From the NCBI GenBank assembly GCA_036771375.1, contig DAIPHL010000058.1, positions 1-12,458 of the forward strand: 12,458 nt of DNA, written 5' to 3'. Shown piece by piece: positions 1 through 7,711 of this stretch. The stretch is from DAIPHL01 sp036771375 (GTDB lineage Bacteria; Synergistota; Synergistia; Synergistales; Synergistaceae). A program made the position numbers and the translations under genes. Within the stretch, counting starts at the first letter, position 1. Each line of letters begins with the position of its first letter. A model generated the notes under the pieces. The model saw nothing but the letters and a program-made list of their open reading frames with translations. It made no database searches and was not told where the DNA came from.

Positions 1-2
1 GG

Positions 3-857
3 TCGGCGAATTTTGGATTCAAAAGAAACAGAGGTTCTTTATCGGTCTTGTTTACAGCCGTTCTGATCGCGTTTGTCCTCGCCGGAGCGGCGTTCGCCGC
101 GAAGGCTCCCGTGTTGAGAATGGCGACGACAACCAGCACCGACAACACGGGCCTGCTGGACTATCTGGCGCCGATCCTTCTCAAGGACACGGGAATCGAG
201 ATTCAGTGGGTCTCAGTCGGGACCGGCAAAGCTCTCGAATATGGGCGCAACGGAGACGTAGATGTCGTCCTGACCCATGATCCCGAGGCCGAAAAGAAGT
301 TCGTCTCCGAAGGTTTTGGCGTAGACCCGAAACAGGTCATGTACAACGATTTCGTGATCCTGGGACCCGCCTCCGACCCCGCGGGAGTCAAGGGCAAACC
401 CGTCGCCGAGGCGTTTGCAACGATCGCCTCGAAATCCCTTCCCTTCGCCAGCCGTGCAGACAAATCGGGAACGCACATGGCCGAGCTGAGGATATGGAAG
501 ACTGCCGGCGTACCGAAACCGGACAAGGAAAAGTGGTATATCCAGACCGGGCAGGGAATGCTTGACACGATCAACATCGCCGGAGAGCGCAAGGGATATG
601 TCCTGGCCGACCGTGGAACCTTCATCAAATACGAGGCAAACCACAAGGGAAATCCCCCCGTCGTCATTCTGGTGGAGGGCGACGACTCCCTGAAAAATCA
701 ATACAGCGTCATTCCGGTCAACCCTCAAAAACACGCCACCGTGAAACACGATCTGGCCCAAAAATACGCGGAGTGGTTGACCTCGCCCAAGGTACAAGAG
801 GACATCGCGAACTTCAAATTGGAGGGCAAACGGCTCTTCTTCCCCAACGCAAAATAA
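3..857 (+). CDS. tupA: Tungstate ABC transporter, substrate-binding protein TupA (5' end probably outside the window)
   Basis: Periplasmic or lipid-anchored binding protein that delivers tungstate to TupBC; tungstate would feed tungsto-enzymes such as aldehyde:ferredoxin oxidoreductase or formate dehydrogenase. The first possible start is TTG at 48; numbering from it, residues 1-18 form a hydrophobic signal segment ending AFA, followed by the family hallmark TTTSTDNTGLL (27-37), VSVGTGKALE (56-64), a DVVLTHDP segment (72-79), SRADKSGTH (135-143) and YVLADRGT (184-191). TTTS and the SGTH region are oxyanion-contacting in TupA relatives. The frame stays open upstream to the window edge and encodes a basic stretch (KRNRG) just before the hydrophobic core, as expected for the n-region of a signal peptide, so the true start probably lies before position 1. 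A GAGG at 31-34 is poorly spaced for the TTG. First gene of tupABC; 39 nt to tupB. Confidence 0.93.
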   Translation, partial: SANFGFKRNRGSLSVLFTAVLIAFVLAGAAFAAKAPVLRMATTTSTDNTGLLDYLAPILLKDTGIEIQWVSVGTGKALEYGRNGDVDVVLTHDPEAEKKFVSEGFGVDPKQVMYNDFVILGPASDPAGVKGKPVAEAFATIASKSLPFASRADKSGTHMAELRIWKTAGVPKPDKEKWYIQTGQGMLDTINIAGERKGYVLADRGTFIKYEANHKGNPPVVILVEGDDSLKNQYSVIPVNPQKHATVKHDLAQKYAEWLTSPKVQEDIANFKLEGKRLFFPNAK

Positions 858-896
858 CGCCGATTTCAAACGAGTGGCAGGGAACAGGACAAGATT

Positions 897-1592
897 GTGG
901 ATTACATACTCGAGGGTTTCACCCAGGCGTTTGGCCTGATATTCTCCATGAACGAGGAGACGTGGTCGGCCGTTGTCGCCACGGTGAAGCTGACCTCTCT
1001 TTCCATGCTCGTCACCCTGCTGCTCGGGCTTCCATTGGGCTTTGCGCTCGGGTACTTCAATTTCCGTGGCAAACGTTTCCTCAGAATGATCGTCGACACG
1101 CTTTTAGCTCTTCCGACGGTGGTGGTGGGGCTGTTGGTCTACGCGTTCATTTCGAACCGCGGCCCACTTGGAAGCTGGCGCCTGCTTTTCTCCATCAAGG
1201 GCATGGCGATCGGACAGACGATCCTCGCCCTTCCTATTGTGATCGCGTTGACGGCTTCCGCGATAGAAGGGCTCGACAATCGACTTCGAACCACACTGTT
1301 GACCCTCGGAGCAAACGGCTGGAGGATGGCCGCTTCCTGTCTTCTGGAGAGCCGCTTCGCCATTTTGGTGGCCGCCATGACGGCGTATGGCCGGATCGTC
1401 GCGGAGGTCGGCGTCTCCATGATGCTCGGCGGAAACATCAAATGGAACACGAGAACGATCACCACCGCCATCACACTTGAAACCGGCAAGGGTGACTTCG
1501 CCCTTGGTATCGCTCTCGGTATCCTCCTTCTTGCCATCTCCTTCATGCTGAACGCTCTTCTTTCTCTCGTTCGAAGGCGCGTCGATGCGTGA
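897..1592 (+). CDS. tupB: Tungstate ABC transporter, permease TupB
   Basis: Inner-membrane permease of the tungstate importer. The 231-aa protein is mostly hydrophobic, with membrane segments visible near residues 26-53, 62-86, 104-125, 155-176 and 201-225. The cytoplasmic coupling loop (EAA-type) runs from about 122 to 143 and contains the conserved Gly in TLGANGW; it docks on the ATPase. The segment VAEVGVSMMLGGNI (168-181) is typical of the TupB/WtpB/ModB permease branch. The start is GTG at 897, with AGGA at 886-889 giving a 7-nt spacer. The last 8 nt overlap the start of tupC, so translation is probably coupled. The tungstate assignment (rather than molybdate or sulfate) rests on the TupA neighbour. 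Confidence 0.93.
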   Translation: MDYILEGFTQAFGLIFSMNEETWSAVVATVKLTSLSMLVTLLLGLPLGFALGYFNFRGKRFLRMIVDTLLALPTVVVGLLVYAFISNRGPLGSWRLLFSIKGMAIGQTILALPIVIALTASAIEGLDNRLRTTLLTLGANGWRMAASCLLESRFAILVAAMTAYGRIVAEVGVSMMLGGNIKWNTRTITTAITLETGKGDFALGIALGILLLAISFMLNALLSLVRRRVDA

Positions 1593-2640
1593 CGACGGTC
1601 AACACTCCCCAACGGAGATCTACCGCCTTCGAAACGTCCGGCATCGTTACGGCACTCATCCCACTCTGGACATCGACTCCCTCGACCTACCCCGAGGTGG
1701 AATAATCGGACTCATCGGCCCTAATGGGAGCGGCAAATCGACCCTGCTCAAGATCCTGGCTTTTTTGGAACGACCCGGCGCCGGGGAAATCCATTTCGAC
1801 GGAATACCCATCAACGGCAGGGAGCGGGAGTGCCGAAAGGACGCCACATTGCTCCTGCAGGAACCGTACCTTTTGAGACGCAGCGTGTACGAAAACATCT
1901 CCTACGGACTGAGATTGCGGAAACTCCGGACAGAAAAAGAGATCGATGGAATCGTCGTTGATTCACTCGAACGCGTCGGCCTGAATTCGAAGGACTTTAT
2001 GTACCGTCCCTGGTACCGCCTGTCCGGAGGAGAGATGCAGCGTGTGGCATTGGCCTCGCGCCTCGCGCTGCGCACGAAAACTCTGCTCTTGGACGAACCC
2101 ACCGCCAACGTGGATGAATCCAGCGCCTCGCGAATCAAAGAAGCGGTCCAAAACGCCCGGACGGAATTCGGCACCACCATCATCGTCGCAACGCACGATA
2201 TGGTTTGGCTTTACGAAGTCGCCGACAGAATCGTCGGTCTCTATCGAGGGCGGCTCATCGGAGACGGTGTGGAGAACATCCTCCGGGGAGCGTGGCACCG
2301 TGACGGTCGGCTCATGACTTTATCCCTACGCGGACAGAGGATCAAAGGATATTTCGACTCTCCGGGGCCAACGGTCGAATGCGCCGTATTGAACCCGTCC
2401 GATGTTTTCCTTTCGGCCAGGGAACCCGAAAAAAATCCGGTGACCCCCCAAAACACCCTCTACGGTACGATCATCCAGATGTCATTGGAACGTTCGACCG
2501 GCAAAATACTTGCCGTTGTCGACTGCGATGGAACCTTCCTGCGTGTTCGCCTTTCTCTCGACGAAAGCCGCAGTCTGAACCTATATCCGGGCGTCTCTTT
2601 CTATCTGACTTTCCCCTATCGCTCCCTTCGGTTTCTTTAA
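1585..2640 (+). CDS. tupC: Tungstate ABC transporter, ATP-binding protein TupC
   Basis: ATPase that powers TupB. All nucleotide-binding motifs are intact in the 351-aa product: Walker A GPNGSGKS (45-52), Q-loop Gln92, signature LSGGE (146-150), Walker B LLLDE (167-171) and switch His204 in ATHD. The ATPase domain ends near residue 235; the C-terminal ~110 residues (VECAVLNPSDVFLSARE, then YGTIIQM through FPYRSLRFL) look like a TOBE/MOP-type beta domain, which in related importers binds oxyanion or regulates transport. The start ATG (1585) lies inside the last codons of tupB. The operon ends here: the 154 nt that follow are AT-rich and show no clear hairpin terminator. Confidence 0.93.
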   Translation: MRDDGQHSPTEIYRLRNVRHRYGTHPTLDIDSLDLPRGGIIGLIGPNGSGKSTLLKILAFLERPGAGEIHFDGIPINGRERECRKDATLLLQEPYLLRRSVYENISYGLRLRKLRTEKEIDGIVVDSLERVGLNSKDFMYRPWYRLSGGEMQRVALASRLALRTKTLLLDEPTANVDESSASRIKEAVQNARTEFGTTIIVATHDMVWLYEVADRIVGLYRGRLIGDGVENILRGAWHRDGRLMTLSLRGQRIKGYFDSPGPTVECAVLNPSDVFLSAREPEKNPVTPQNTLYGTIIQMSLERSTGKILAVVDCDGTFLRVRLSLDESRSLNLYPGVSFYLTFPYRSLRFL

Positions 2641-2677
2641 GCACCCTTTTGCCGTAATCAAATTAAACCTTTCTCTC

Positions 2678-2706
2678 TTCCAATTTACATTATCTCGCTC
2701 TATACT
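2678..2706 (+). promoter_or_regulatory. Candidate sigma-70-type promoter for arcA
   Basis: In the AT-rich 154-nt gap between tupC and arcA, TATACT (2701-2706) is a good -10 box and TTCCAA (2678-2683), 17 nt upstream, is a weak -35. A nearby TTTACA (2684-2689) resembles a -35 but is only 11 nt from the -10. This would leave a leader of about 80 nt before the ATG at 2795. No ArgR-type operator was recognised. Inference only. Confidence 0.35.
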
Positions 2707-2794
2707 TTATTCGGCACCTCAAGTGTGTTAAAACCTCGCAGCCGCCTTTTCAAATTCCGACGAACACGTCGTACGCAAAAGGAGTGAATCGGAC

Positions 2795-4027
2795 ATGGAA
2801 AAAAGTAAAAGCGTGTACATCGTCTCCGAAACAGGCAAGCTCCGAAAGGTCCTTTTGCACAGACCCGGAAAAGAGCTCCGACGCATCACCATTGAAAACA
2901 AGGACGAATTCCTCATCGACGAAATCGTCTGGCTGAAAAGAGCCATCGAAAACCACGACGAGTTTGCAAACCTCCTGCGAAAACATGGAGCGGAAATATT
3001 TTATTTTCAGGACTGCCTCTGCGATATCGTACAGGATAAAAACGTAAGGAGCGCCTTGCTCGACGACGTGCTCACCCTTGAAACGCATGACGTGAACTTA
3101 AACAAAGCCTTGAAAGAAGCCGTCATGGGAATGACGGCCAAAGAGGTCGCCGAAACACTGATCGGCGGCCTGACAAAAAAAGAGGCTCGCGCGTTCATCG
3201 GCGCCGTCAAAAGCCTCACGTTTGCGACAGCGAGTGACTCGTCGTTCTTCTTGCGCCCGCTGCCAAATCTTTATTTTCAAAGAGATCCGTTCTTCTTCGT
3301 CCGAAGCGGCGTCGTTTTGAGCGCCATGCGCTTTCTTGCCCGACAACGTGAACCCCTCTTCGCGAAGTACATTCTCCAAAATCACCCCCTTTTCGAGGGC
3401 GTAGAGATCGTTTTCGGCAACGAAATTAAAAACTGCCATCCACACGTTATCGAAGGCGGGGACTTTCTGGTCCTCAATGAAAACTGCGTCGCCATCGGCA
3501 TCAGCCAACGCAGCACGGCCGGAACGATACAGGCCATCGGCAGCAGGCTCGCCTCCGTCGTCGGGATCCAAAAAGTTCTCGCCGTCGACATCCCGAAACA
3601 GCGCGCCTACATGCACCTGGATACCGTTTTCACCATGGTGGACAAGGACGCGTTCACGATCTATCCGGGTGTCCACAAAAACATGCGGATATGGGAACTC
3701 GACTTCGAAGAAAATGGGACGCTTCGAAACATCACCGAGTCTCGAGATTTCTTCGACTGCCTCAAAAAAAACCTTCAGATCGACAGGATTCGCAGCATCG
3801 AAACCGGCGGCGGAGACCCATCAGAAGCCTCCCGAGAACAGTGGAACGACGGGACCAACACGTTTGCCATCGCGCCGGGCGTCGTGGTCACATACGAAAG
3901 CAACGAAATCTCGAACAAAACCCTTCGTGACAACGGCATCGTCGTCCACGAGATCAACGGCTCGGAGCTCGGAAAAGGGCGGGGCGGGCCTCGTTGTATG
4001 TGTATGCCCATCTTAAGGGGGGATTGA
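2795..4027 (+). CDS. arcA: Arginine deiminase
   Basis: Hydrolyses L-arginine to L-citrulline and ammonia in the cytoplasm, the first step of the ADI pathway that yields ATP through carbamoyl phosphate. The 410-aa length is normal for the family. Catalytic residues are present: Asp164 in YFQRDP (160-165), Glu220 in EGGD, His274 and Asp276 in HLDTVF, and the nucleophile Cys401 in GRGGPRCMCMP (395-405). These run in register with Asp166, Glu224, His278, Asp280 and Cys406 of the Pseudomonas enzyme (recalled from the family). AAGGAG (2779-2784) sits 10 nt before the ATG. The usual partners (ornithine carbamoyltransferase, carbamate kinase, arginine-ornithine antiporter) are not adjacent, so either they lie elsewhere or citrulline has another fate. 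Two small departures from the common motifs: CMCMP where CMSMP is usual, and FQRDP where FTRDP is usual. Confidence 0.96.
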   Translation: MEKSKSVYIVSETGKLRKVLLHRPGKELRRITIENKDEFLIDEIVWLKRAIENHDEFANLLRKHGAEIFYFQDCLCDIVQDKNVRSALLDDVLTLETHDVNLNKALKEAVMGMTAKEVAETLIGGLTKKEARAFIGAVKSLTFATASDSSFFLRPLPNLYFQRDPFFFVRSGVVLSAMRFLARQREPLFAKYILQNHPLFEGVEIVFGNEIKNCHPHVIEGGDFLVLNENCVAIGISQRSTAGTIQAIGSRLASVVGIQKVLAVDIPKQRAYMHLDTVFTMVDKDAFTIYPGVHKNMRIWELDFEENGTLRNITESRDFFDCLKKNLQIDRIRSIETGGGDPSEASREQWNDGTNTFAIAPGVVVTYESNEISNKTLRDNGIVVHEINGSELGKGRGGPRCMCMPILRGD

Positions 4028-4052
4028 AACCGCCCCTCTTCATTCCAAGCCG

Positions 4053-4097
4053 CAACACATCGGGCGGGAAAAGGCGATTCTCCCGCCCGATGTGTTG
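4053..4097. terminator. Strong stem-loop between convergent arcA and the serine operon
   Basis: A perfect 17-bp inverted repeat (4053-4069 with 4081-4097, core ATCGGGCGGGA/TCCCGCCCGAT) with an 11-nt loop lies 25 nt after the arcA stop and 23 nt from the stop of the convergent phosphatase gene. It can fold on either strand and probably terminates both units. No U-tract abuts the stem on either strand; a run of five T starts 15 nt downstream on the + strand, so it is not a canonical intrinsic terminator. Confidence 0.7.
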
Positions 4098-4120
4098 GAG
4101 TCACTTCGTTCTTTTTCTCT

Positions 4121-4765
4121 CTACAATCCCGCCTGTTCCGGCAGATCGAAACCATCTCGCAGGAAGTGTGCATCTCCCATGAGGCTGATTCTCGGTACCT
4201 TGCCGCTTTGAATCTCCACCACGCTCAAGCTGCAGTTCGCGATCTGGAAGTTCCAAAAGCTCGAGAGCGGAGCGCCGAGGAAATGACAGAGTAGGACCTT
4301 GATGACGGCATCGTGGGCCGTCAGGCACACATCGCCGGAGTACTTTTCGGCGATGTCCCCGGCCGCGGCAACGGAACGATCCTGCACCATCCGCAGGGAC
4401 TCTCCCCCCGTGCCCGGCATCAGGACGGTGTCCGGAAAGCGATGCCAACGCCGCAAGACATCCGCCCAGGACGCTTCCACCTCGGAGGAGAGCAACCCTT
4501 CCCACGCTCCGTGATTGATCTCCGTGAGCCTGTCGTCGATTTCGACCGTCCCGACGCCGCACGCATCCGCGATCTTCTGCCCGGTAACCAGGGCACGTTT
4601 CAAGGGACTGCTCACAACCGCATCAAAAGGATGTCCGGAAAGATACGAAGCCACCCGCTCCCCCTGGGCAAGTCCGTGCTCGCTGAGATCGGTGTCGATC
4701 TGTCCCTGGAAACGCCCTTCTTTGTTCCATCGGGTCTCCCCGTGCCTTACGATAAAAAACCTCAT
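4121..4765 (-). CDS. Histidine phosphatase family protein, probable phosphoserine phosphatase (PspA/iPSP type)
   Basis: A 214-aa member of the phosphoglycerate-mutase-like histidine phosphatases, which work through a phosphohistidine and need no metal. Seen: RHGE (7-10) with nucleophile His8, Arg57 in SSPLKRA, general-acid Glu82 in TEINHGAWEG, and second His151 in TAHD. As third gene after a class V aminotransferase and serA it is probably the last serine step, O-phosphoserine to serine, replacing SerB. From memory, the Hydrogenobacter thermophilus iPSP uses His85 for substrate recognition; a His falls at exactly residue 85 here, in INHG. A frame opening at 4804 adds 13 residues, but the conserved domain begins at MRFFIVRHGE, and this ATG forms an ATGA overlap with the serA stop, so 4765 is preferred. 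Alternatives: cofactor-dependent phosphoglycerate mutase or a CobC-like phosphatase. Confidence 0.8.
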   Translation of the reverse strand: MRFFIVRHGETRWNKEGRFQGQIDTDLSEHGLAQGERVASYLSGHPFDAVVSSPLKRALVTGQKIADACGVGTVEIDDRLTEINHGAWEGLLSSEVEASWADVLRRWHRFPDTVLMPGTGGESLRMVQDRSVAAAGDIAEKYSGDVCLTAHDAVIKVLLCHFLGAPLSSFWNFQIANCSLSVVEIQSGKVPRISLMGDAHFLRDGFDLPEQAGL

Positions 4766-6432
4766 TTGGCATGCTCGCCGTTGAACTTGACGCTGGTCGC
4801 CCATATCATATCGCTACCCTGTTCGATCTGCGATATGAGTTCATCGGAGAGATTGCCATCGACCTCCATGACGGCGAGGGCGAGGCCGCTCGCATCCTTT
4901 CTGCCCAGCGAAAAATTCGCGATATTCACCTCGACATCCCCGAGGAGTTTGCCGATTCTCCCTATTACGCCGGGTCTATCGTGATTTTGGAATATCAGCA
5001 ACTGCCCGTGTGGAACAAAGTCGATCCAGTAGTCGTTCATCCTGACGACATGCTGCCGTCCCTCTTCCGTGATCGTTCCGACAATCTTTATCGTCGCATT
5101 TTGCGCTTCGACCTCGATTTCGATCACATTCTTGTATGTACGGGATTCTCCGGTGCCTTCCTCTATCGCGATCCCGCGTTCCTGTGCGAGCATGGGCGCG
5201 ATCATATAATTTACGTCGGGACCGTGTGTCACCTCGAGCATCCCCTTGATCGCTGCGACCGTGTACGGACGCAGCTTGTTGCAAGGTCCATCCTCATCGC
5301 AAAGGACATTCCCCCGCAGTGTGATCGAGCACTTCCCGATGGGCCCACCTCCCTTTTCGCTCAACCTTGCGGCCAGGATCCCTATCTTTCTCGCAAGGCG
5401 AAGAAAGTTTTTCTGCTTCTCGTTGAGATGCTGCTCCATAAACGGAAGGTTGACCGCATGTTCGTATTGTTCTCCCCGCAAGGCGGCGAGTGCATTCCTG
5501 ACGGCAATTCGCGCGACTTCCGTCTGTGCCTCCGTCGTGCTTGCGGCGATATGAGGAGTCAGCACAATTCGATCCTCGATCTCCCGGTCAAAGAGCGGAT
5601 TGTCGGAGGCGGGAGGCTCCTGCGAGTAGACGTCGAACGCGGCTCCGGCGAGACGTCCCTCCTTCAGAGCCTGTGCACACGCCGCTTCGTCGACCAGACC
5701 TCCGCGAGCGCAGTTGATCAGATACGAGCCTGACTTCATCGCCCGAAGCATCTGCTCGTTCAGGATACCTCTCGTCTCGCGTGTAATCGGAACGTGAAGG
5801 GTGACGACGTCGACGAGCGAAAGGCTGCCCGCGAGATCTGTGACCTTTCGTATTCCGATCTCCTGCATCTTTTTTTCGGAGACATGGGGGTCGTACCCCA
5901 TGACGTCCATCCCAAAGCCGCGGCAGTGAGAGGCGACCTGGCTGCCTACACGTCCCAGACCGATGACCAGTATTTTTTTGCCGTTCAACTGATGCCCGGA
6001 AAAACTCTTGCGATCCCACTTGCCGGCTTTGATGGAGTTGAACGCCTGCGGGGTTTTCCTCACGATCGAAAGCATCAGAGCCATGGTCTGCTCTGCGGTG
6101 GCGATCGTGTTCCCGGTGGGGGCGTTTATGACGACGATTCCTCTTCGGCTCGCCTCCTGCAGATCCACGTTGTCTACACCCACACCGGCCCTGGCGATGA
6201 CCTTGAGCCTGCCTCCGGCGTCGATCGCTTCCTTGTTCATCTGTGTGGCGCTGCGGGTGATGATTGCGTCGTAATCGCCCAGGATGGACAAAAGTTCGTC
6301 CCGTTTGATGCCGACCTTGATGTCCGCCTCGACATCGGGTGCATCCTGCAGAATTCGTGTACCCTCCTCGTCGATCTGTTCTGGGATCAAAATACGAAAT
6401 TTCTGTGGGTTTCCAGTCTTCTCCTCAGCCAT
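4762..6432 (-). CDS. serA: D-3-phosphoglycerate dehydrogenase (long form with ACT domain)
   Basis: NAD-dependent oxidation of 3-phosphoglycerate to 3-phosphohydroxypyruvate, the committed step of serine synthesis. The 556-aa product has the Rossmann GLGRVG (158-163), then the catalytic triad Arg243 (ARGG), Glu272 (QEPP) and His294 (HIAAST). An intervening allosteric substrate-binding domain spans about 330-470. The C-terminal ACT domain (about 477-556, LLIFQNHDRPGVIGRIG) is where serine usually binds for feedback inhibition. Length and domain order match the bacterial long-form enzymes. Start ATG at 6432 is preceded by GGAGGCGGAG, partly within the end of the aminotransferase gene; only 1 nt separates the two genes, and the stop overlaps the phosphatase start by 4 nt (ATGA), so the three are almost certainly co-translated. 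Confidence 0.96.
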   Translation of the reverse strand: MAEEKTGNPQKFRILIPEQIDEEGTRILQDAPDVEADIKVGIKRDELLSILGDYDAIITRSATQMNKEAIDAGGRLKVIARAGVGVDNVDLQEASRRGIVVINAPTGNTIATAEQTMALMLSIVRKTPQAFNSIKAGKWDRKSFSGHQLNGKKILVIGLGRVGSQVASHCRGFGMDVMGYDPHVSEKKMQEIGIRKVTDLAGSLSLVDVVTLHVPITRETRGILNEQMLRAMKSGSYLINCARGGLVDEAACAQALKEGRLAGAAFDVYSQEPPASDNPLFDREIEDRIVLTPHIAASTTEAQTEVARIAVRNALAALRGEQYEHAVNLPFMEQHLNEKQKNFLRLARKIGILAARLSEKGGGPIGKCSITLRGNVLCDEDGPCNKLRPYTVAAIKGMLEVTHGPDVNYMIAPMLAQERGIAIEEGTGESRTYKNVIEIEVEAQNATIKIVGTITEEGRQHVVRMNDYWIDFVPHGQLLIFQNHDRPGVIGRIGKLLGDVEVNIANFSLGRKDASGLALAVMEVDGNLSDELISQIEQGSDMIWATSVKFNGEHAK

Positions 6433-6433
6433 A

Positions 6434-7564
6434 TCACTCCGCCTCCCATTCTTTCAGAGCCGCCTGCACGAACGCATTGTCTTTTCTCAGATTTCCCAAC
6501 GCCGCATAGAGACTTCCCAGGGCAAGCGAGATCTCAGGCCAGTTGAAATCGTGGTAATGGGCCATGCGAATGATCTTGCCCTTCAGCTCTCCCTGGCCCC
6601 CTGCGGGGAAAAGCCCCATGCTTTTGAGAGATTTCGATATGATGGAGACATCTCCAGCCGGATGAGAAAACGCCGTCACGCCCGATGAGCGATACGTTTC
6701 CTCCTTCACCAGAAGTTCGAAGCCCAACGCTTCGACTCCAGCCGCAAAGGCACGAGCAGATCTCCTGCGCGTTTCAAACCACCTCTCGCAGGCCAAAATC
6801 TCGTCGAGGGCACCGTTGAGAGCGTAGTAAAGGGATACGGGCGGTGTATAGGGGTTTTCGGGCGCATCCTTGTAGAGGACTTTTCTCTGTCTTTTGAGAT
6901 CGAAATAGTAACTGCCGCATTTTCTGTTCTCCAGGACCTTCCAGGCCTTCTCCGACAACCAGACAAATCCCAACCCGGGAGGCGTCAGCAAACCTTTCTG
7001 GGAAGCGGTCGCAAGCCCATCGATCCCCCACTCCTCCGGGTAACAGGGCATCGCCCCTACCGAGCTCACGCCATCGATCAACACAAGCGGTCTGTTTTTC
7101 TCCGGCAGAGCGGCAAGGATCTCTTTGATCGGATTGGTCACGGCGGTGGAGGTCTCGTTCTGTGTCAGAAGCAGGATCGAACAATCCGGATTCGTCGCAA
7201 CGGCATCGGCGACGACATCGGGCGACACCCCACAGCCAAACGGGACATCGACGCTCTTGACATCTGCACCGGTCAACGCGACGATCTCACGAAAACGCTC
7301 CCCAAATACCCCGCACGACACGGAAAGGACACGCGTATCGGGACCCGTAAAGTTCGCCGCCAGAGCCTCCAGTGAACCCGTCCCGGACGCAGGGAAGATC
7401 ACGGTTCTCGCGGAACTTTTGAGAAGCCGTCCCAGTTTTTCCTCGATCCCGAGAAAGAGGTCGGAAAATTCGCTTCCCCTGTGTCCGATCAGAGGACGCG
7501 CTTCGCTGAGCGAAACCCCGGTTGTCACCGGCACTGGACCTGGTGTAAAAAGATACTTGTTCAC
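6434..7564 (-). CDS. Class V aminotransferase, probable phosphoserine aminotransferase
   Basis: PLP-dependent aminotransferase of the serine-pyruvate/alanine-glyoxylate branch. In this operon it most likely converts 3-phosphohydroxypyruvate plus glutamate to O-phosphoserine, doing the job of SerC; a similar class V aminotransferase adjoins serA in Thermotoga (recalled). With 376 aa, the N-terminus reads NKYLFTPGPVPV as in the family; PLP-lysine is Lys190 in ATASQKGL, Asp164 (VLIDGVSS) should hold the pyridine nitrogen, and GSLEA (63-67) lies in the cofactor phosphate region. The frame opens at 7618, but those 18 extra residues would come from the terminator U-tract and AT-rich leader. GTG at 7564, with GGAGGTG about 8 nt upstream, is much better. 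First gene of the serine operon; a terminator ends about 55 nt before the start. Serine-glyoxylate or alanine-glyoxylate transamination are alternatives. Confidence 0.87.
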   Translation of the reverse strand: MNKYLFTPGPVPVTTGVSLSEARPLIGHRGSEFSDLFLGIEEKLGRLLKSSARTVIFPASGTGSLEALAANFTGPDTRVLSVSCGVFGERFREIVALTGADVKSVDVPFGCGVSPDVVADAVATNPDCSILLLTQNETSTAVTNPIKEILAALPEKNRPLVLIDGVSSVGAMPCYPEEWGIDGLATASQKGLLTPPGLGFVWLSEKAWKVLENRKCGSYYFDLKRQRKVLYKDAPENPYTPPVSLYYALNGALDEILACERWFETRRRSARAFAAGVEALGFELLVKEETYRSSGVTAFSHPAGDVSIISKSLKSMGLFPAGGQGELKGKIIRMAHYHDFNWPEISLALGSLYAALGNLRKDNAFVQAALKEWEAE

Positions 7565-7619
7565 ATACAACACCTCCACAAAATAATGAAATTGCTTGAA
7601 TCCGGTAAAACGAATCAAT

Positions 7620-7648
7620 AAAAAAGGAGCCGTTTTTCTCCGGCTCCT
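7620..7648 (-). terminator. Intrinsic terminator in the serine-operon leader (probable attenuator)
   Basis: Read on the - strand: AGGAGCCG, an 8-nt loop GAGAAAAA, CGGCTCCT, then a run of T (six in a row ending at 7620, the first pairing in the stem). Eight perfect pairs, six of them G-C, plus an immediate U-tract make a textbook Rho-independent terminator. It lies 35 nt after the small leader frame and about 55 nt before the aminotransferase start. No good promoter is visible between it and that gene, so the operon probably depends on read-through. Confidence 0.82.
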
Positions 7649-7711
7649 CGTCTCCTAAATCGATCTTTTAAACACGCTGTCTTTCAAAAACCCTCGAAGA
7701 AGAGAAACCGG
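7640..7711 (-). promoter_or_regulatory. Candidate antiterminator helix competing with the leader terminator
   Basis: On the - strand CCGGTTTCTCTTCTTC (7711 to 7696) can pair with GGAGACGAGGAGCCGG (7655 to 7640). Of 16 positions, 12 are Watson-Crick, 3 are G-U and 1 is a mismatch, with a 40-nt loop. The 3' arm contains the whole 5' arm of the terminator, so the two folds exclude each other. The 5' arm falls in codons 38-43 of the serine-rich leader frame, where a ribosome reaching the stop would cover it. Pairing was worked out by hand; no folding energy was computed. Confidence 0.55.

Noticed and set aside
4771..5733. Long + strand frame (about 320 codons) opposite serA
   Set aside because: It is antisense to a clear SerA, with no family pattern.
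7565..7615. Separate promoter between the leader terminator and the aminotransferase gene
   Set aside because: TTGATT or TTTACC can serve as poor -35 boxes, but no -10 of any quality sits at a proper distance. It is not excluded, only unsupported.
6434..7618. Longer aminotransferase starting at 7618
   Set aside because: The extra 18 codons come from sequence beside the terminator U-tract and lack family similarity, while the GTG at 7564 has a GGAGGTG ribosome site.
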